NCBI RefSeq assembly: GCF_014697545.1
Contig: NZ_JACJSA010000003.1
Span: forward strand, 1-64,000
Direction of reading: 5' to 3'
Length of the DNA stretch: 64,000 nucleotides
Source: Oscillatoria sp. FACHB-1407
Lineage (GTDB): Bacteria; Cyanobacteriota; Cyanobacteriia; Elainellales; Elainellaceae
The notes beneath the pieces are model-generated. The model saw nothing but the letters and a program-made list of their open reading frames with translations. It made no database searches and was not told where the DNA came from. Each line of letters opens with the position of its first letter. Within the stretch, counting starts at the first letter, position 1. The position numbers and the translations under genes are program-made. Of this stretch, positions 8,339 to 17,286 are shown piece by piece.

Positions 8339-8966
8339 GGTACTGCCTTACTCATCGATAGATGCTTTGGCAGTAGAATAGCTCTCTTTTTTAGTGGAAG
8401 AGGAATTTTTAAGAATTTTCCAATCAACAACGATTAATACAGTCGGTTAACTCTATCAACAATCAGAAAAGGGGCTTTGCTGAATAGAGGGATGATTATT
8501 TTGATACAGACGTGAGCGTCTCGCTCACACTCCTTTCAGGTGAATCGTTTAAACCAGTGCGAGCATCCTGCTCGCGACTCATTCATCCCCAAGATCAGCA
8601 ACACCTCAGAAAAGGTTCTGTCCAGAACTCATTACTTTTGTCAATCAATCAGGTGAATCAGACCTCAAAACTACAAACCCTTCCCGGTGTCGCTAGACAG
8701 GGCAGAGGATAAGGGCGTGTGAATGTGTCTGAACCCAAAAAACTCTTTGAATCATCCTGATACTAGGGTACTTTGGGCGATCGCGTTAGACTTAGTAAAG
8801 TTTGTCGATTCTGTCAAGCTATATAGAATCGCGAAAAAAGCAATCGGACTTATGATTAAAAATAAGTTGATTAAAAATTAAGTCAATGTAGGTCTGAATT
8901 CGGGAGTTTATTTCCCATAGCAGAGTTTTGATCTTCAATCATTTAGTGTGGTAGTGTCCCTCATTT
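8339..8966. other. Intergenic region between divergent genes, with one F3 repeat
   Basis: 628 bases between the TIR-WD40 gene and the helicase gene. Apart from the F3 element at 8471-8603, it contains AT-rich sequence (about 8380-8450 and 8820-8960) that could hold the two promoters. A 66-codon frame at 8512-8712 simply translates the repeat and is rejected. Confidence 0.5.
8471..8603 (+). repeat. Repeat family F3, uninterrupted copy
   Basis: Runs from GGGGCTTTGCTGAATAG to ATCAGCAAC and aligns, in reverse, with 25553-25800. It includes GACGTGAGCGTCTCGCTCAC and GTGCGAGCATCCTGCTCGC. It is the empty-site counterpart of the 25.6 kb copy, which carries a 98-bp MITE exactly between GCGAGCATC and CTCGC. 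Confidence 0.75.
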
Positions 8967-11621
8967 GTGAACGTTTCTTCTACTCCTTACGAAATCGACC
9001 TCGATCGCCTGTTTCCCTTTGATTTAGATAGGTTTCAGCAGCAGGCGATCGCTGCCCTCAATGCCAACAAATCCGTTGTGGTCTGTGCGCCGACGGGTTC
9101 TGGCAAGACTCTGATTGGGGAATATGCCATCTATCGGGCACTGGCGAGAAACAAACGGGTCTTTTACACTACCCCGTTGAAGGCACTGTCCAATCAGAAA
9201 CTCCGCGACTTTCGGGAGCAATTTGGGGCGGAGCAAGTAGGGCTATTGACGGGGGATGTCTCAGTGAACCGGGAGGCACCCGTCCTGGTGATGACCACTG
9301 AAATCTTCCGCAACATGCTCTATGGCACTCCCATCGGGCAGGTGGGGACATCACTCGTGGATGTTGAGGCAGTGGTGCTGGATGAATGCCACTACATGAA
9401 CGATCGCCAACGGGGAACCGTGTGGGAAGAGTCCATCATCTACTGCCCGCATGAGGTGCAACTGGTGGCTCTGTCGGCAACGGTGGCAAACAGTCAGCAG
9501 TTAACCGATTGGATCGATCAGGTTCATGGTCCCACCGAGTTAATCTATTCCGACTTTCGCCCTGTTCCACTGCAATTTTTGTTCTCCAACCCCAAGGGAT
9601 TGTTTCCGCTGCTCAACCCTGATGGTAAGGGCATTAACCCCCGACTCAAGCCCAAGGGAGGGAAACCCCGAGGCAAACAAGAAGCTCCCAGTTTGGTGTC
9701 GGTGATTGGTCAGTTGCAACAACGCGATATGTTGCCTGCCATCTATTTCATCTTTAGTCGGCGTGGTTGTGACCAGGCAATTAACGAACTCGATCGCCTC
9801 TCGCTGGTGAATGAAGCGGAAGCAGCTAACCTGAAAGTACAAATTGATGAATTTCTGGCACGAAATCCAGAAGTCAGTCGCAGTGGGCAATTAGAGCCGT
9901 TGTATCGAGGCATCGCCGCACATCATGCCGGAATTCTACCTGCGTGGAAGGGTTTAGTGGAGGAGCTATTTCAACAGGGCTTGATTAAGGTGGTCTTTGC
10001 GACGGAAACGCTGGCAGCGGGGATCAATATGCCTGCCCGTACGACGGTGATCTCCAGTTTGTCTAAGCGCACGGATCGGGGACATCGCCTGCTGAATGCG
10101 TCTGAGTTTCTGCAAATGGCAGGACGGGCAGGACGACGCGGTATGGATCAGGTGGGCTATGTCGTCACGGTACAAAACCGCTTTGAGGGTGCGCCTGAAG
10201 CGGCTTACCTGGCAACATCGGGAGCCGATCCCCTGATTAGCCAATTTAGCCCCAGCTATGGCATGGTGCTCAACTTGTTGCAAACCCATACGTTAGAAGA
10301 GGCGAAAGCCTTGATTGAGCGGAGCTTTGGGCAGTACTTAGCAACGCTGTATCTCAAGCCGCAACAACAGGAAATTGAGCGACTGGAAGCCGAACTGGAA
10401 CATCAGCAAGCCCAACTGGCTTATGCTGATTCCGCCTTGCTAGCTAATTACGAAAAGCTGCACGAACGACTCAAAGAAGAGCGTCGTTTGCTCAAGATCT
10501 TGCAACATCAGGCGCAGGAGTTGCAGAGCCATGAACTATCTACTGCGTTGCCGTTTGCGATCGCCGGAACAGTACTCAGTCTCAAGGGCAAACATGTCCC
10601 CGTTCACGATCCGTTGCCAGCGGTGTTGGTAGCCAAGGTGCCGGGTTCAGGGCAGTTTCCCTATCTGGTCTGTCTGGGCAAAGATAACATCTGGCGAGTG
10701 GTGACGGTTTCAGATGTGGTAGGACTCCACGCCGAGTTTCCTCGTTTAGTGGCGGCTGATCACCTGACTCCTCCGATCGAGCTTGCCCTGCGACCGGGGC
10801 AAACCTGGTCGGGACAAGCCGAGACAGAGGCGATCGCTTACCAGATTCCCCAACCCCCCTCTGCGGCTGACTTCTCGCCCGAAGTCAAAGACCAACTGGA
10901 ACGGGTCACGATGGTAGAGTCGCAAATCACCTCCCATCCTGCCCATCAGTGGGGCAATCCGGGTAAGTTGGTGAAGCAACAAAAGCGGATTGCGCGAATT
11001 CAGTCAGAACTGAGCGATCGCCAACAAAAGCTGGGCAAACAAACCCAACGCTATTGGCAAGAATTTCTCAGCCTGATGGACATCCTGCAACAGTTCAATT
11101 GCCTGATCGATGTTCAACCTACCGATCTGGGGCAAATTGCGGCTGCTATTCGCGGGGATAACGAACTGTGGCTAGGGCTATCGCTGGCATCTGGTGAATT
11201 GGATGCGCTCGATCCTCACCATCTGGCAGCAGCTTGCGCGGCTCTGGTAACGGAAGTCTCTCGTCCCGATAGCTGGACAAACTATGATCCCTCTGGCGAA
11301 GTGGAAGAAGCTCTAGAAGGTTTGCGTGGTATTCGGCGTCAACTTTTTCAGTTACAGCGTCGCCATCAAGTCGTCTTGCCTATCTGGTTGGAATATGACT
11401 TTGTCGGATTAGTGGAGCAATGGGCACTGGGCGAACCGTGGGTGGACTTGTGCAGTAACACGAGTCTGGACGAAGGGGATGTTGTCCGAATTCTGCGTCG
11501 CACCCTCGACTTTTTATCGCAGATTCCCTACGTGCCGCACTTATCTTCTGGGCTAAAGCAAAATGCTATTCGTGCCATTCAACTGATCGATCGCTTCCCT
11601 GTGAATGAGAGTGTGAGTTAG
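8967..11621 (+). CDS. Ski2/Mtr4-like DEAD/DEAH-box RNA helicase with DSHCT domain
   Basis: An 884-residue superfamily 2 helicase. Motif I is APTGSGKT (residues about 41-48), motif II is DECH, motif III is SAT, and motif VI is QMAGRAGRRGMD. These, and the long C-terminal part, place it with the Ski2/Mtr4 family, which unwinds RNA for 3'-5' decay or processing in eukaryotes. Cyanobacteria carry a conserved relative whose substrate is not settled. A helical arch-like section (about 470-530, rich in Glu/Gln/Leu) follows the helicase core, and the last 200 residues look like a DSHCT domain. Translation appears to start at GTG with no strong ribosome binding site. The gene stands alone. Confidence 0.88.
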   Translation: MNVSSTPYEIDLDRLFPFDLDRFQQQAIAALNANKSVVVCAPTGSGKTLIGEYAIYRALARNKRVFYTTPLKALSNQKLRDFREQFGAEQVGLLTGDVSVNREAPVLVMTTEIFRNMLYGTPIGQVGTSLVDVEAVVLDECHYMNDRQRGTVWEESIIYCPHEVQLVALSATVANSQQLTDWIDQVHGPTELIYSDFRPVPLQFLFSNPKGLFPLLNPDGKGINPRLKPKGGKPRGKQEAPSLVSVIGQLQQRDMLPAIYFIFSRRGCDQAINELDRLSLVNEAEAANLKVQIDEFLARNPEVSRSGQLEPLYRGIAAHHAGILPAWKGLVEELFQQGLIKVVFATETLAAGINMPARTTVISSLSKRTDRGHRLLNASEFLQMAGRAGRRGMDQVGYVVTVQNRFEGAPEAAYLATSGADPLISQFSPSYGMVLNLLQTHTLEEAKALIERSFGQYLATLYLKPQQQEIERLEAELEHQQAQLAYADSALLANYEKLHERLKEERRLLKILQHQAQELQSHELSTALPFAIAGTVLSLKGKHVPVHDPLPAVLVAKVPGSGQFPYLVCLGKDNIWRVVTVSDVVGLHAEFPRLVAADHLTPPIELALRPGQTWSGQAETEAIAYQIPQPPSAADFSPEVKDQLERVTMVESQITSHPAHQWGNPGKLVKQQKRIARIQSELSDRQQKLGKQTQRYWQEFLSLMDILQQFNCLIDVQPTDLGQIAAAIRGDNELWLGLSLASGELDALDPHHLAAACAALVTEVSRPDSWTNYDPSGEVEEALEGLRGIRRQLFQLQRRHQVVLPIWLEYDFVGLVEQWALGEPWVDLCSNTSLDEGDVVRILRRTLDFLSQIPYVPHLSSGLKQNAIRAIQLIDRFPVNESVS

Positions 11622-11830
11622 GGAAGTGGGGGATGAGTGGGGAATGGGGTATGGGGGGTAGGGTGTGGGGAATGGGGAAGAAAAAAGGTTTTACACAATA
11701 AAACCCGTTGAAAGGAACTGAAGATCGGCTCTGTTGGCTCGGAGTTCCTGAAGGGGACTTGCTTTTGTTAGCTCAAACCTCAAGTTCAGGGTGGGGCAGG
11801 GCGATCGCCCATGGGGCTAACTAATGTCAA

Positions 11831-11990
11831 TTCGGGTTAAACACCTGGCGAACGAATTCGCGGCTATGAGAGCGAAGTCCGCCAACGCGGACCCCGGAAG
11901 AGGCGGGTTTTGATGAACCGACGCAGGTCGGTTTTGCTCTTGTAGCTATGGTTTGAACCGCCAAAATTCTGATCCCGAACTCAGGTTAAA
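11831..11990 (+). repeat. F1 triple-hairpin repeat, copy A
   Basis: Contains, in order, AGTCCGCCAACGCGGAC, AACCGACGCAGGTCGGTT and GGTTTGAACC stems, bounded by TTCGGGTTAAACACCTGGCG on the left and GATCCCGAACTCAGGTT on the right. Other long copies are at 14045, 30984 (reverse), 34410 and 63768. Confidence 0.85.
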
Positions 11991-12146
11991 TACTTTTTCT
12001 GGAGACTGGTGCAAGATTTGAGTATCCTTTCCTTCCCCTACTCTCGCATCTCTTCACTCTCCCACCCCCGACACCCCTCTCTACGGCCTGCCTTGTCGCT
12101 AGGGGCTATAAGCTCTATGCCAGTAAAACTGGAGCATTCACGCGTT

Positions 12147-12177
12147 TAAAAAGAAAAAACCCGGTTTGACCCGGGTT
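12147..12177 (-). terminator. Factor-independent terminator on the minus strand
   Basis: Read on the minus strand: AACCCGG, a six-base loop, CCGGGTT, then TTTTTCTTTTT. The stem is a perfect seven base pairs. No minus-strand gene lies upstream, because the MATE gene starting at 12483 runs the other way; this suggests an unannotated transcript from about 12200-12450. Confidence 0.6.
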
Positions 12178-12482
12178 GGCTACTCGTGTATTTCCCAATG
12201 TTTTTATAGCAACATTTCTATCCTTAACATCTCTAACTAAAGGTAGGTTTTCTTTGAAGACCTAACGTGTATTATTTTTCTCCCCATAATACTGTTTTGT
12301 GTTTCAGGCTGTTCTGGCTGGTTCCTACGACTGGATGATGCCACCGGGGGAAGTAGAGCGATCGCATCGTCAGGTACAGTACACAGGCTGCAAAGCACAT
12401 AGGCTAGATCAACACAGTGTCCGTTGATACTAAAAGAAGAGATCAGTGATGGACAGTTAATAGCTAGCCAGGGTGCAGCTTG

Positions 12483-13889
12483 ATGTGTCGCACAAAGATG
12501 ATGGATATCACTCGGCTTAAATCAGAAATTAATGCCTGTCTAATTTTGGCTGTGCCATTGGCTGGGGCACAGCTAGCCCAGGCAGCGACTTCGTTTGCAG
12601 ATACCGTTATGATGGGTCTGCTAGGGAGTGAAACGTTGGCAGCAGGAGGACTGGGAGCCGCATCCTTTGGAGTGTTGCTGATTGTCAGCACCGGAATCGT
12701 CTCAGCCGTCAGTCCGCTGGTTGCAGAAGCCTATGGAGCCGGGAGACTCGAAAAAGTCGGTCGAATCACGGCTCAGGGAGTGTGGTTAGCGGTTTTGTTA
12801 GCGTTACCCATTACGCTGTTGCTTTGGAATGTAGGCTCCCTGATGAGCCGATTTGGGCAAGCCGAAAGCACGGTGGTGTTGACGCAGGGATATCTCAGGG
12901 CGATCGCCTGGGGATTTTTGCCAGCGTTGGTATTTGCGGCGTTTAGAAGTACGGTCACGGCATTGTCGCGTCCCCGTCCCGTGTTGCTGATCACCCTTGG
13001 TGGCACTCTGTTTAACGTGGGGGCTAACTATGTCTTGATGTTTGGCAAATTTGGTTTGCCTGCCATGGGTTTAACGGGAATTGGCTTAGCCAGTAGCCTT
13101 TCGTTCTGGCTCGCGTTAATTGCGTTAATTCTCTACATTCAAACTCAACCTGTCCTCCTGTCCTGTGGGCTGTTTCGCCATCTACATCAATTTGATTGGA
13201 AGGGGTTTCGAGACTTGATTGGAGTAGGAGTGCCAATTGGAGTGTTGTACGCCGTGGAGGCAGGGCTGTTCACCATTACCACCTTCCTCATGGGGACGTT
13301 GGGAACAACCACCCTGGCTGCCCACCAAATCGCCCTACAAACCGCTGCGCTGACGTTTATGGTGCCAATGGGAATCTCGCTGGCAACAACAGTACGGGTG
13401 GGGCAATTGATTGGGCAGGGCAACCCTCAGGGGGCGCGACTGGCAGGCTATGTCGGCATCAGTATCGGTGCGCTGTTTATGGCAACTATGGGAGTGCTGA
13501 TGTGGACTTCTCCCAGAAGCATTGTTTCCCTCTACCTCAATCTCAATGATCCTGCCAACTCACCTGTGATCAGCATTGCCACCTCACTGTTAGGCGTCGC
13601 TGCCCTGTTTCAAATCGTCGATGGGATTCAGGCGATCGCCGCTGGTGCGCTGCGGGGCTTAAAAGACACCCGAATCCCGATGCTGATTGGAGTCATCGCC
13701 TATTGGGGCATTGGTCTAACCAGTGGCTACCTGCTGGGGCTGCAAGGAGAACTGGGGGGAGTTGGTCTGTGGGTCGGCTTGGCATTGGGACTGGCGATCG
13801 CTGCTATTGTTTTGACCTGGCGATTTCATAGCCTGGTGTCACCGGAGGAAGACAAAAAAAGAGACGCGATTCATCCGCGTCTGTACTAA
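12483..13889 (+). CDS. MATE family efflux transporter
   Basis: A 468-residue polytopic transporter with about 12 hydrophobic helices. The N-terminal LAVPLAGAQLAQAATSFADTVMMG and the duplicated LAAGGLGAASFG / LAAHQIALQTAAL regions are those of MATE (NorM/DinF-like) drug or cation antiporters. ATG at 12483 was chosen, with GGGTG upstream; the in-frame TTG one codon earlier is less likely and ATG at 12498 is also possible. The final codons (KKRDAIHPRLY) are encoded by a REP-like palindrome, so the native C-terminus may have been replaced or extended by the repeat. Confidence 0.9.
   Translation: MCRTKMMDITRLKSEINACLILAVPLAGAQLAQAATSFADTVMMGLLGSETLAAGGLGAASFGVLLIVSTGIVSAVSPLVAEAYGAGRLEKVGRITAQGVWLAVLLALPITLLLWNVGSLMSRFGQAESTVVLTQGYLRAIAWGFLPALVFAAFRSTVTALSRPRPVLLITLGGTLFNVGANYVLMFGKFGLPAMGLTGIGLASSLSFWLALIALILYIQTQPVLLSCGLFRHLHQFDWKGFRDLIGVGVPIGVLYAVEAGLFTITTFLMGTLGTTTLAAHQIALQTAALTFMVPMGISLATTVRVGQLIGQGNPQGARLAGYVGISIGALFMATMGVLMWTSPRSIVSLYLNLNDPANSPVISIATSLLGVAALFQIVDGIQAIAAGALRGLKDTRIPMLIGVIAYWGIGLTSGYLLGLQGELGGVGLWVGLALGLAIAAIVLTWRFHSLVSPEEDKKRDAIHPRLY
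13862..13882. repeat. REP-like palindrome at the 3' end of the MATE gene
   Basis: AGACGCG, a seven-base ATTCATC loop, then CGCGTCT. It is a variant of the palindromes at 217 and 4078. It encodes the last residues of the MATE protein and ends just before the stop codon. Confidence 0.7.
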
Positions 13890-13964
13890 ATCGTATTGAA
13901 GGGTGAAAAGGGCAGGAGAAAAGTGGAGTAATGAAGGATAAGTGATAGAGGATAAAAGAAGAGC

Positions 13965-14020
13965 GTCAATGGTCAATGGTCAATGGTCAATGGTCAATGG
14001 TCAATGGTCAATCGTCATTG
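13965..14020 (+). repeat. Heptamer tandem repeat GTCAATG x8
   Basis: Six perfect GTCAATG units followed by GTCAATC and GTCATTG. The unit is one base from the STRR heptamer TTGGTCA (in rotation) that I recall from heterocystous cyanobacteria. Confidence 0.85.
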
Positions 14021-14044
14021 GTGGGTGCATCTAGTGATTGGAGA

Positions 14045-14160
14045 CTGAACCCGGCGAATGAATTCACGGCTATTGGAGCGAAGTCCGCCGACGCGGACTA
14101 AGGTTTTGAACCTGCGGAGGCAAGCTTTGCTCTTGTAGCTCTGACTTTAGTCGCCAAAAT
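14045..14160 (+). repeat. F1 triple-hairpin repeat, copy B
   Basis: CCCGGCGAATGAATTCACGG left part, AGTCCGCCGACGCGGACT stem, then diverged second and third hairpins (GACTTTAGTC) and CGCCAAAAT. The right end is eroded. Confidence 0.75.
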
Positions 14161-14181
14161 GCTGCTTTTGAGACAACCTCT

Positions 14182-14238
14182 TATCCTTTAGCCTTCATCC
14201 TTTATCCTTTAGCCTTCATCCTTCATCCTTTATCCTTT
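14182..14238 (+). repeat. Degenerate ATCCTT(T/C) heptamer tract
   Basis: Alternating TATCCTT, TAGCCTTC and ATCCTT units, a shorter and less regular version of the 24-unit tract at 24045. Confidence 0.7.
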
Positions 14239-14257
14239 TTCTCTCTTCTCCCTTTCC

Positions 14258-15490
14258 TTATCTTCTCTGTTCAGGAGATAGTTCTGCCGTCCGCACTGAG
14301 AGTTGTTGGGTGCGATCGCCCCGTCTGATGGTGAGTCGCAGAGCTTGCCCCAACTGGCTACGCTCAACGGTGTCCTGCAATTGCTCGGCAGTGGTGACAG
14401 CCCGATTATCAATCTGGGTAATCACGTCCCCGCGTCGCAGTCCCCCTTGGGCGGCGGGTGAGTTGGGAACAACGCCCACTACCAGCACTCCGTTGACTTC
14501 AGGCAGAATGACCGTTGCGTTCGGGTCGTCGTTGTTTTCTTTGGCGAGTTCTGGAGTCAATGTGGCGATTTGCACACCCAGATAGGGATGCACAATCTGT
14601 TCGCCCCGCGCGAGACGGGCGGTGATTTCCTTGGCTTGATTCACAGGAATTGCAAACCCAATCCCCATGGCGTTGGCACGAATCGCGGTATTGATACCAA
14701 TCACCTCACCCTGGGCGTTGAGCAAGGGTCCGCCTGAGTTTCCGGGGTTGATCGCTGCATCGGTTTGAATGAATTCAACCCGCTTGTCAGGAATCCCTAC
14801 GAGAGAACTGGGGCGGTTGAGGGTGCTGACGATGCCCAGAGTAACGGTATTGTCGAGTCCCAGGGGATTACCCACCGCGATCGCCCAATCTCCCACCTGG
14901 ACTTGATCAGAATCGCCCAGAGGTGCAGTTGGTAGATCAGTTGCGTTAATTTTGACCACTGCCAAATCGGTGACTTCGTCGGCTCCCCGCACTTCGCCTT
15001 CAAATTGGCGACCATCTTTGAGCCTCACCGTGACGCGATCGGCATTATCCACAACGTGAGCATTGGTCAACACAATGCCATCGCCGCTGACGATGAACCC
15101 TGACCCCTGACCCCGCAGACGCTCTTCATAAGGTCCCTGGGGAAATACATCATCCCCAAAGAAGCGGCGGAAAAAGGGGTCATTGAAGAAGGGATCGGGG
15201 TTGCGGGTAATAGTCCGTTCAGTGTCAATCCGAACGACGGCTGCCCCGACTCGGTTGACGGCGGCGGCCACAAAACTAGTCGTGCTGCTGGTTGCGGCTG
15301 GAGCCTGTGCAATCAGTTGATCAGACATGGCTGAAGTCGATACATCAGCCAAAACAGATGTTAATGGGGCATGAGGCAACGCTGACAGGTGATTGAACAC
15401 TGGCAGAGCTACTGCCCATGCGGGTGACACGTGAACTGGACTGAATGCCAAAACCAGTCCCAGAAGAATCGCAAAGATACGAGTCATCAT
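14258..15490 (-). CDS. HtrA/Deg family periplasmic serine protease
   Basis: A 410-residue envelope protease/chaperone. Residues 1-26 form a signal peptide ending AWA. The catalytic triad is visible: H145 in LTNAHVVD, D175 in EVTDLAVVK and S252 in [10 protein letters not shown] single C-terminal PDZ domain occupies about 300-395 ([19 protein letters not shown]). The one-PDZ arrangement matches the cyanobacterial HhoA/HhoB/HtrA group, which degrades misfolded envelope proteins; I cannot say which paralogue. It starts ATGATG; either codon is possible. The gene faces the metal-sensor gene with a 242-base divergent spacer. Confidence 0.93.
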   Translation of the reverse strand: MMTRIFAILLGLVLAFSPVHVSPAWAVALPVFNHLSALPHAPLTSVLADVSTSAMSDQLIAQAPAATSSTTSFVAAAVNRVGAAVVRIDTERTITRNPDPFFNDPFFRRFFGDDVFPQGPYEERLRGQGSGFIVSGDGIVLTNAHVVDNADRVTVRLKDGRQFEGEVRGADEVTDLAVVKINATDLPTAPLGDSDQVQVGDWAIAVGNPLGLDNTVTLGIVSTLNRPSSLVGIPDKRVEFIQTDAAINPGNSGGPLLNAQGEVIGINTAIRANAMGIGFAIPVNQAKEITARLARGEQIVHPYLGVQIATLTPELAKENNDDPNATVILPEVNGVLVVGVVPNSPAAQGGLRRGDVITQIDNRAVTTAEQLQDTVERSQLGQALRLTIRRGDRTQQLSVRTAELSPEQRR

Positions 15491-15732
15491 GTGGTGTAAC
15501 GGCGTAACGAGGTTTTGCTTTAAATTTTACCTACTGAATAAGCGTCTTGTCAGAGTTGCTGTGTAGGGTCATGACATCCTTAGTAATGTTTAGGACTCAT
15601 GCAAAATTTAAGTTTAGAATGAGAGGCGATGGGTTAATTCTTCTTCAGCAAAGGTCGGAGGGAAAAGGCTTTTGAGCATATGCCCCCACCTTGTCTGAAA
15701 TGAATCCCTAACGTCCTTCATTTTTTAGCTTC

Positions 15733-16104
15733 ATGGCAACCTCCGAACTCCCGCTGCCTTCTGCTCATAGCCATTCCGATCCCAGTCATGCTGACCATAG
15801 CCACACCCATGGCGAAGATGCAGTCCATCCCCATGTGCATAGTGAAGAGTCGCTGCGCCAGATTATTAATCGTCTGTCACGAATTGAAGGACATATTCGA
15901 GGCATCAAAACCATGGTGCAAGAGAGCCGTCCCTGCCCGGATGTGTTGGTGCAGGTTGCCGCTGTGCGGGGCGCACTCGATCGCGTCGCTCGCATTATTT
16001 TGGACGAACACCTGACTGAATGCGTTGCCCGTGCAGCGAAAGAGGGTAATATTCAAACCGAAATCGCAGAACTGAAATCAGCCCTCGATCGGTTTTTGCA
16101 TTAA
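15733..16104 (+). CDS. CsoR/RcnR/InrS-type metal-sensing repressor
   Basis: A 123-residue all-helical metal sensor (DUF156). The core RQIINRLSRIEGHIRGIKTM is the family DNA-binding/dimer helix. Candidate metal ligands are C68 (RPCPDV), H93 and C97 (DEHLTEC), the C-H-C pattern shared by CsoR (copper) and InrS (nickel). A His-rich leader at 12-36 (about eight His) is like the extended N-terminus of InrS and may add a ligand or buffer metal. Such repressors normally sit beside the exporter they control; here no exporter is adjacent, since the neighbours are HtrA (divergent) and a DUF1802 gene (convergent), so the target is elsewhere. Confidence 0.85.
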   Translation: MATSELPLPSAHSHSDPSHADHSHTHGEDAVHPHVHSEESLRQIINRLSRIEGHIRGIKTMVQESRPCPDVLVQVAAVRGALDRVARIILDEHLTECVARAAKEGNIQTEIAELKSALDRFLH

Positions 16105-16236
16105 CTAACCAATAGGCGTAAAGACTTGGGCGTTGCTTAAGCTGGATATGCCACATAACCATTGATTTCACGGCAGGGATGTTTCACGAAACGCCCTTGC
16201 CTAATTTTTTGTGCGATCGCCTCCATCTGCCATGGT

Positions 16237-16806
16237 TTATTCTTTCTCTCCTATTCCCACGATCTGCTGAATCTGGCTGACAACATCTTGATAAGACGCA
16301 TCTGTAAGAACGGCTTGAGCCTTTGCATTCGTGAAGCTGGTCGGTAGCTCAATCCAGGATTTGCAGCCCCCGTAATCAGAATGATAGGGAACCGTCAGGG
16401 GAGTTTCCAGGGCGTGAACCCGCAGTAATAACCCATACAACGGTTGTTGGGGCTTCCATCGCAGGCGATCGCTTACCCACGCCTCATTCCAAATGTGAAA
16501 CGGCAGGAGGGCTTGCACAGCTGCCTCCTGTTGAATGGGGAGAACATGGGTGATCTCTGCCCAGGATGTCAACACGACCTGCTCTGGATGCCACCCAGAC
16601 GGAACGGGTTGTACCTGCTGGTCGTAGGGCGATTTCAACAAATTGGGCTGCTGATGTTCATAGGTGGGATAAAGCCACACCTGATGATGGGCGACGGTGA
16701 ACCGTCCCCGCTCCTCTCGGATACCGCCTTTTCGGAGCAACAAAATCGTTTTGCCCTGGGTCAATGCCTCTACTGCGATCGCCCATTCTTTGAGGGCAGC
16801 ATTCAT
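16237..16806 (-). CDS. DUF1802 family protein
   Basis: A 189-residue protein of the DUF1802 family, recognised from ALKEWAIAVEAL near the start, LLLRKGGIREE, FWLYPTYEHQ-like FTVAHHQVWLYPTYEHQ, and SWIELP near the end. It is soluble with no signal peptide, and its function is not known to me. The ATG at 16806 is preferred over a TTG six bases upstream because GGGAGG ends six bases before the ATG. It is convergent with the metal sensor. Confidence 0.85.
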   Translation of the reverse strand: MNAALKEWAIAVEALTQGKTILLLRKGGIREERGRFTVAHHQVWLYPTYEHQQPNLLKSPYDQQVQPVPSGWHPEQVVLTSWAEITHVLPIQQEAAVQALLPFHIWNEAWVSDRLRWKPQQPLYGLLLRVHALETPLTVPYHSDYGGCKSWIELPTSFTNAKAQAVLTDASYQDVVSQIQQIVGIGEKE

Positions 16807-16961
16807 ACTCAACCTCCCGCTACATATCCTCCGGAAACCAGATACCTATCTATGAAGTAATGATATGTATAGATAAATAATGATGAAATTATCCAGTAAC
16901 ATGAGCCGCTTCTGTGAAGAAGCAGGTTAAATGTTCCTACAGTTCACAAGAGGTACATCCG

Positions 16962-17201
16962 GTGAAACGCAACATCATAGCTACCGATAATTTAATCTCT
17001 CAAGAATTACAAAAAACCCTAAATCAGATTGCCGCTCAGGCTGCCGATCGCAAAGACGAATTGATGGATCTATTGGGCAACGAGCAACCGGGTAAGAGCC
17101 ATCTGGTTGAGACAGATTATGGACAGTGCATTTGGTGGGAAGGCTGCTATTACTGTCAGGATGACAACAAGCAGTGGCACCGAGTGAAGTGCTTTAGATA
17201 A
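16962..17201 (+). CDS. Small hypothetical protein
   Basis: I do not recognise a family. The open frame extends upstream to a GTG at 16914, but the GTG at 16962 is preceded by AGAGGT at good spacing, giving 79 residues. The N-terminal half is helical (SQELQKTLNQIAAQAADRKDEL); the C-terminal half is aromatic and Cys-rich (YGQCIWWEGCYYCQDDNKQWHRVKC), with four cysteines that could bind metal or form disulfides. No signal peptide. It ends just before an inverted heptamer repeat that may act as its terminator. Confidence 0.6.
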   Translation: MKRNIIATDNLISQELQKTLNQIAAQAADRKDELMDLLGNEQPGKSHLVETDYGQCIWWEGCYYCQDDNKQWHRVKCFR

Positions 17202-17211
17202 TTAGGATAAG

Positions 17212-17270
17212 GGCTAAAGGATGAAGGATGAAGGGAATGTCTTTCATCCTTTAGCTTTCATCCTTTAGCG
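17212..17270. repeat. Inverted heptamer repeat between converging genes
   Basis: GCTAAAGGATGAAGGATGAA pairs with TTTCATCCTTTAGC, both made of the AAGGATG/CATCCTT heptamer unit. It lies between the converging 79-residue and DUF4349 genes and could serve as a bidirectional terminator. Confidence 0.6.
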
Positions 17271-17286
17271 TTGCCTGCTACACCCC

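Larger units (their letters stand above)
11622..12482. other. Repeat-rich intergenic region
   Basis: 860 bases without a credible ORF. In order: G-rich heptamer-like repeats (11625-11680), an IS256-end-like GGTTTTACACAATA at about 11687, an F1 triple-hairpin element (11831-11990), a pyrimidine tract (12020-12080), a factor-independent terminator reading on the minus strand (12147-12177), and about 300 bases of unexplained sequence ending at the MATE gene. Confidence 0.6.

Noticed and set aside
12085-12150. tRNA-like or small stable RNA fold (GGGGCTATAAGCTC, ATGCCAGT...ACTGGAGCAT)
   Set aside because: No tRNA T-loop or CCA-type end; the hairpins alone are not enough to name an RNA.
16914-16961. 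Upstream GTG start for the 79-residue Cys-rich protein
   Set aside because: No ribosome binding site before 16914, while AGAGGT precedes the GTG at 16962.
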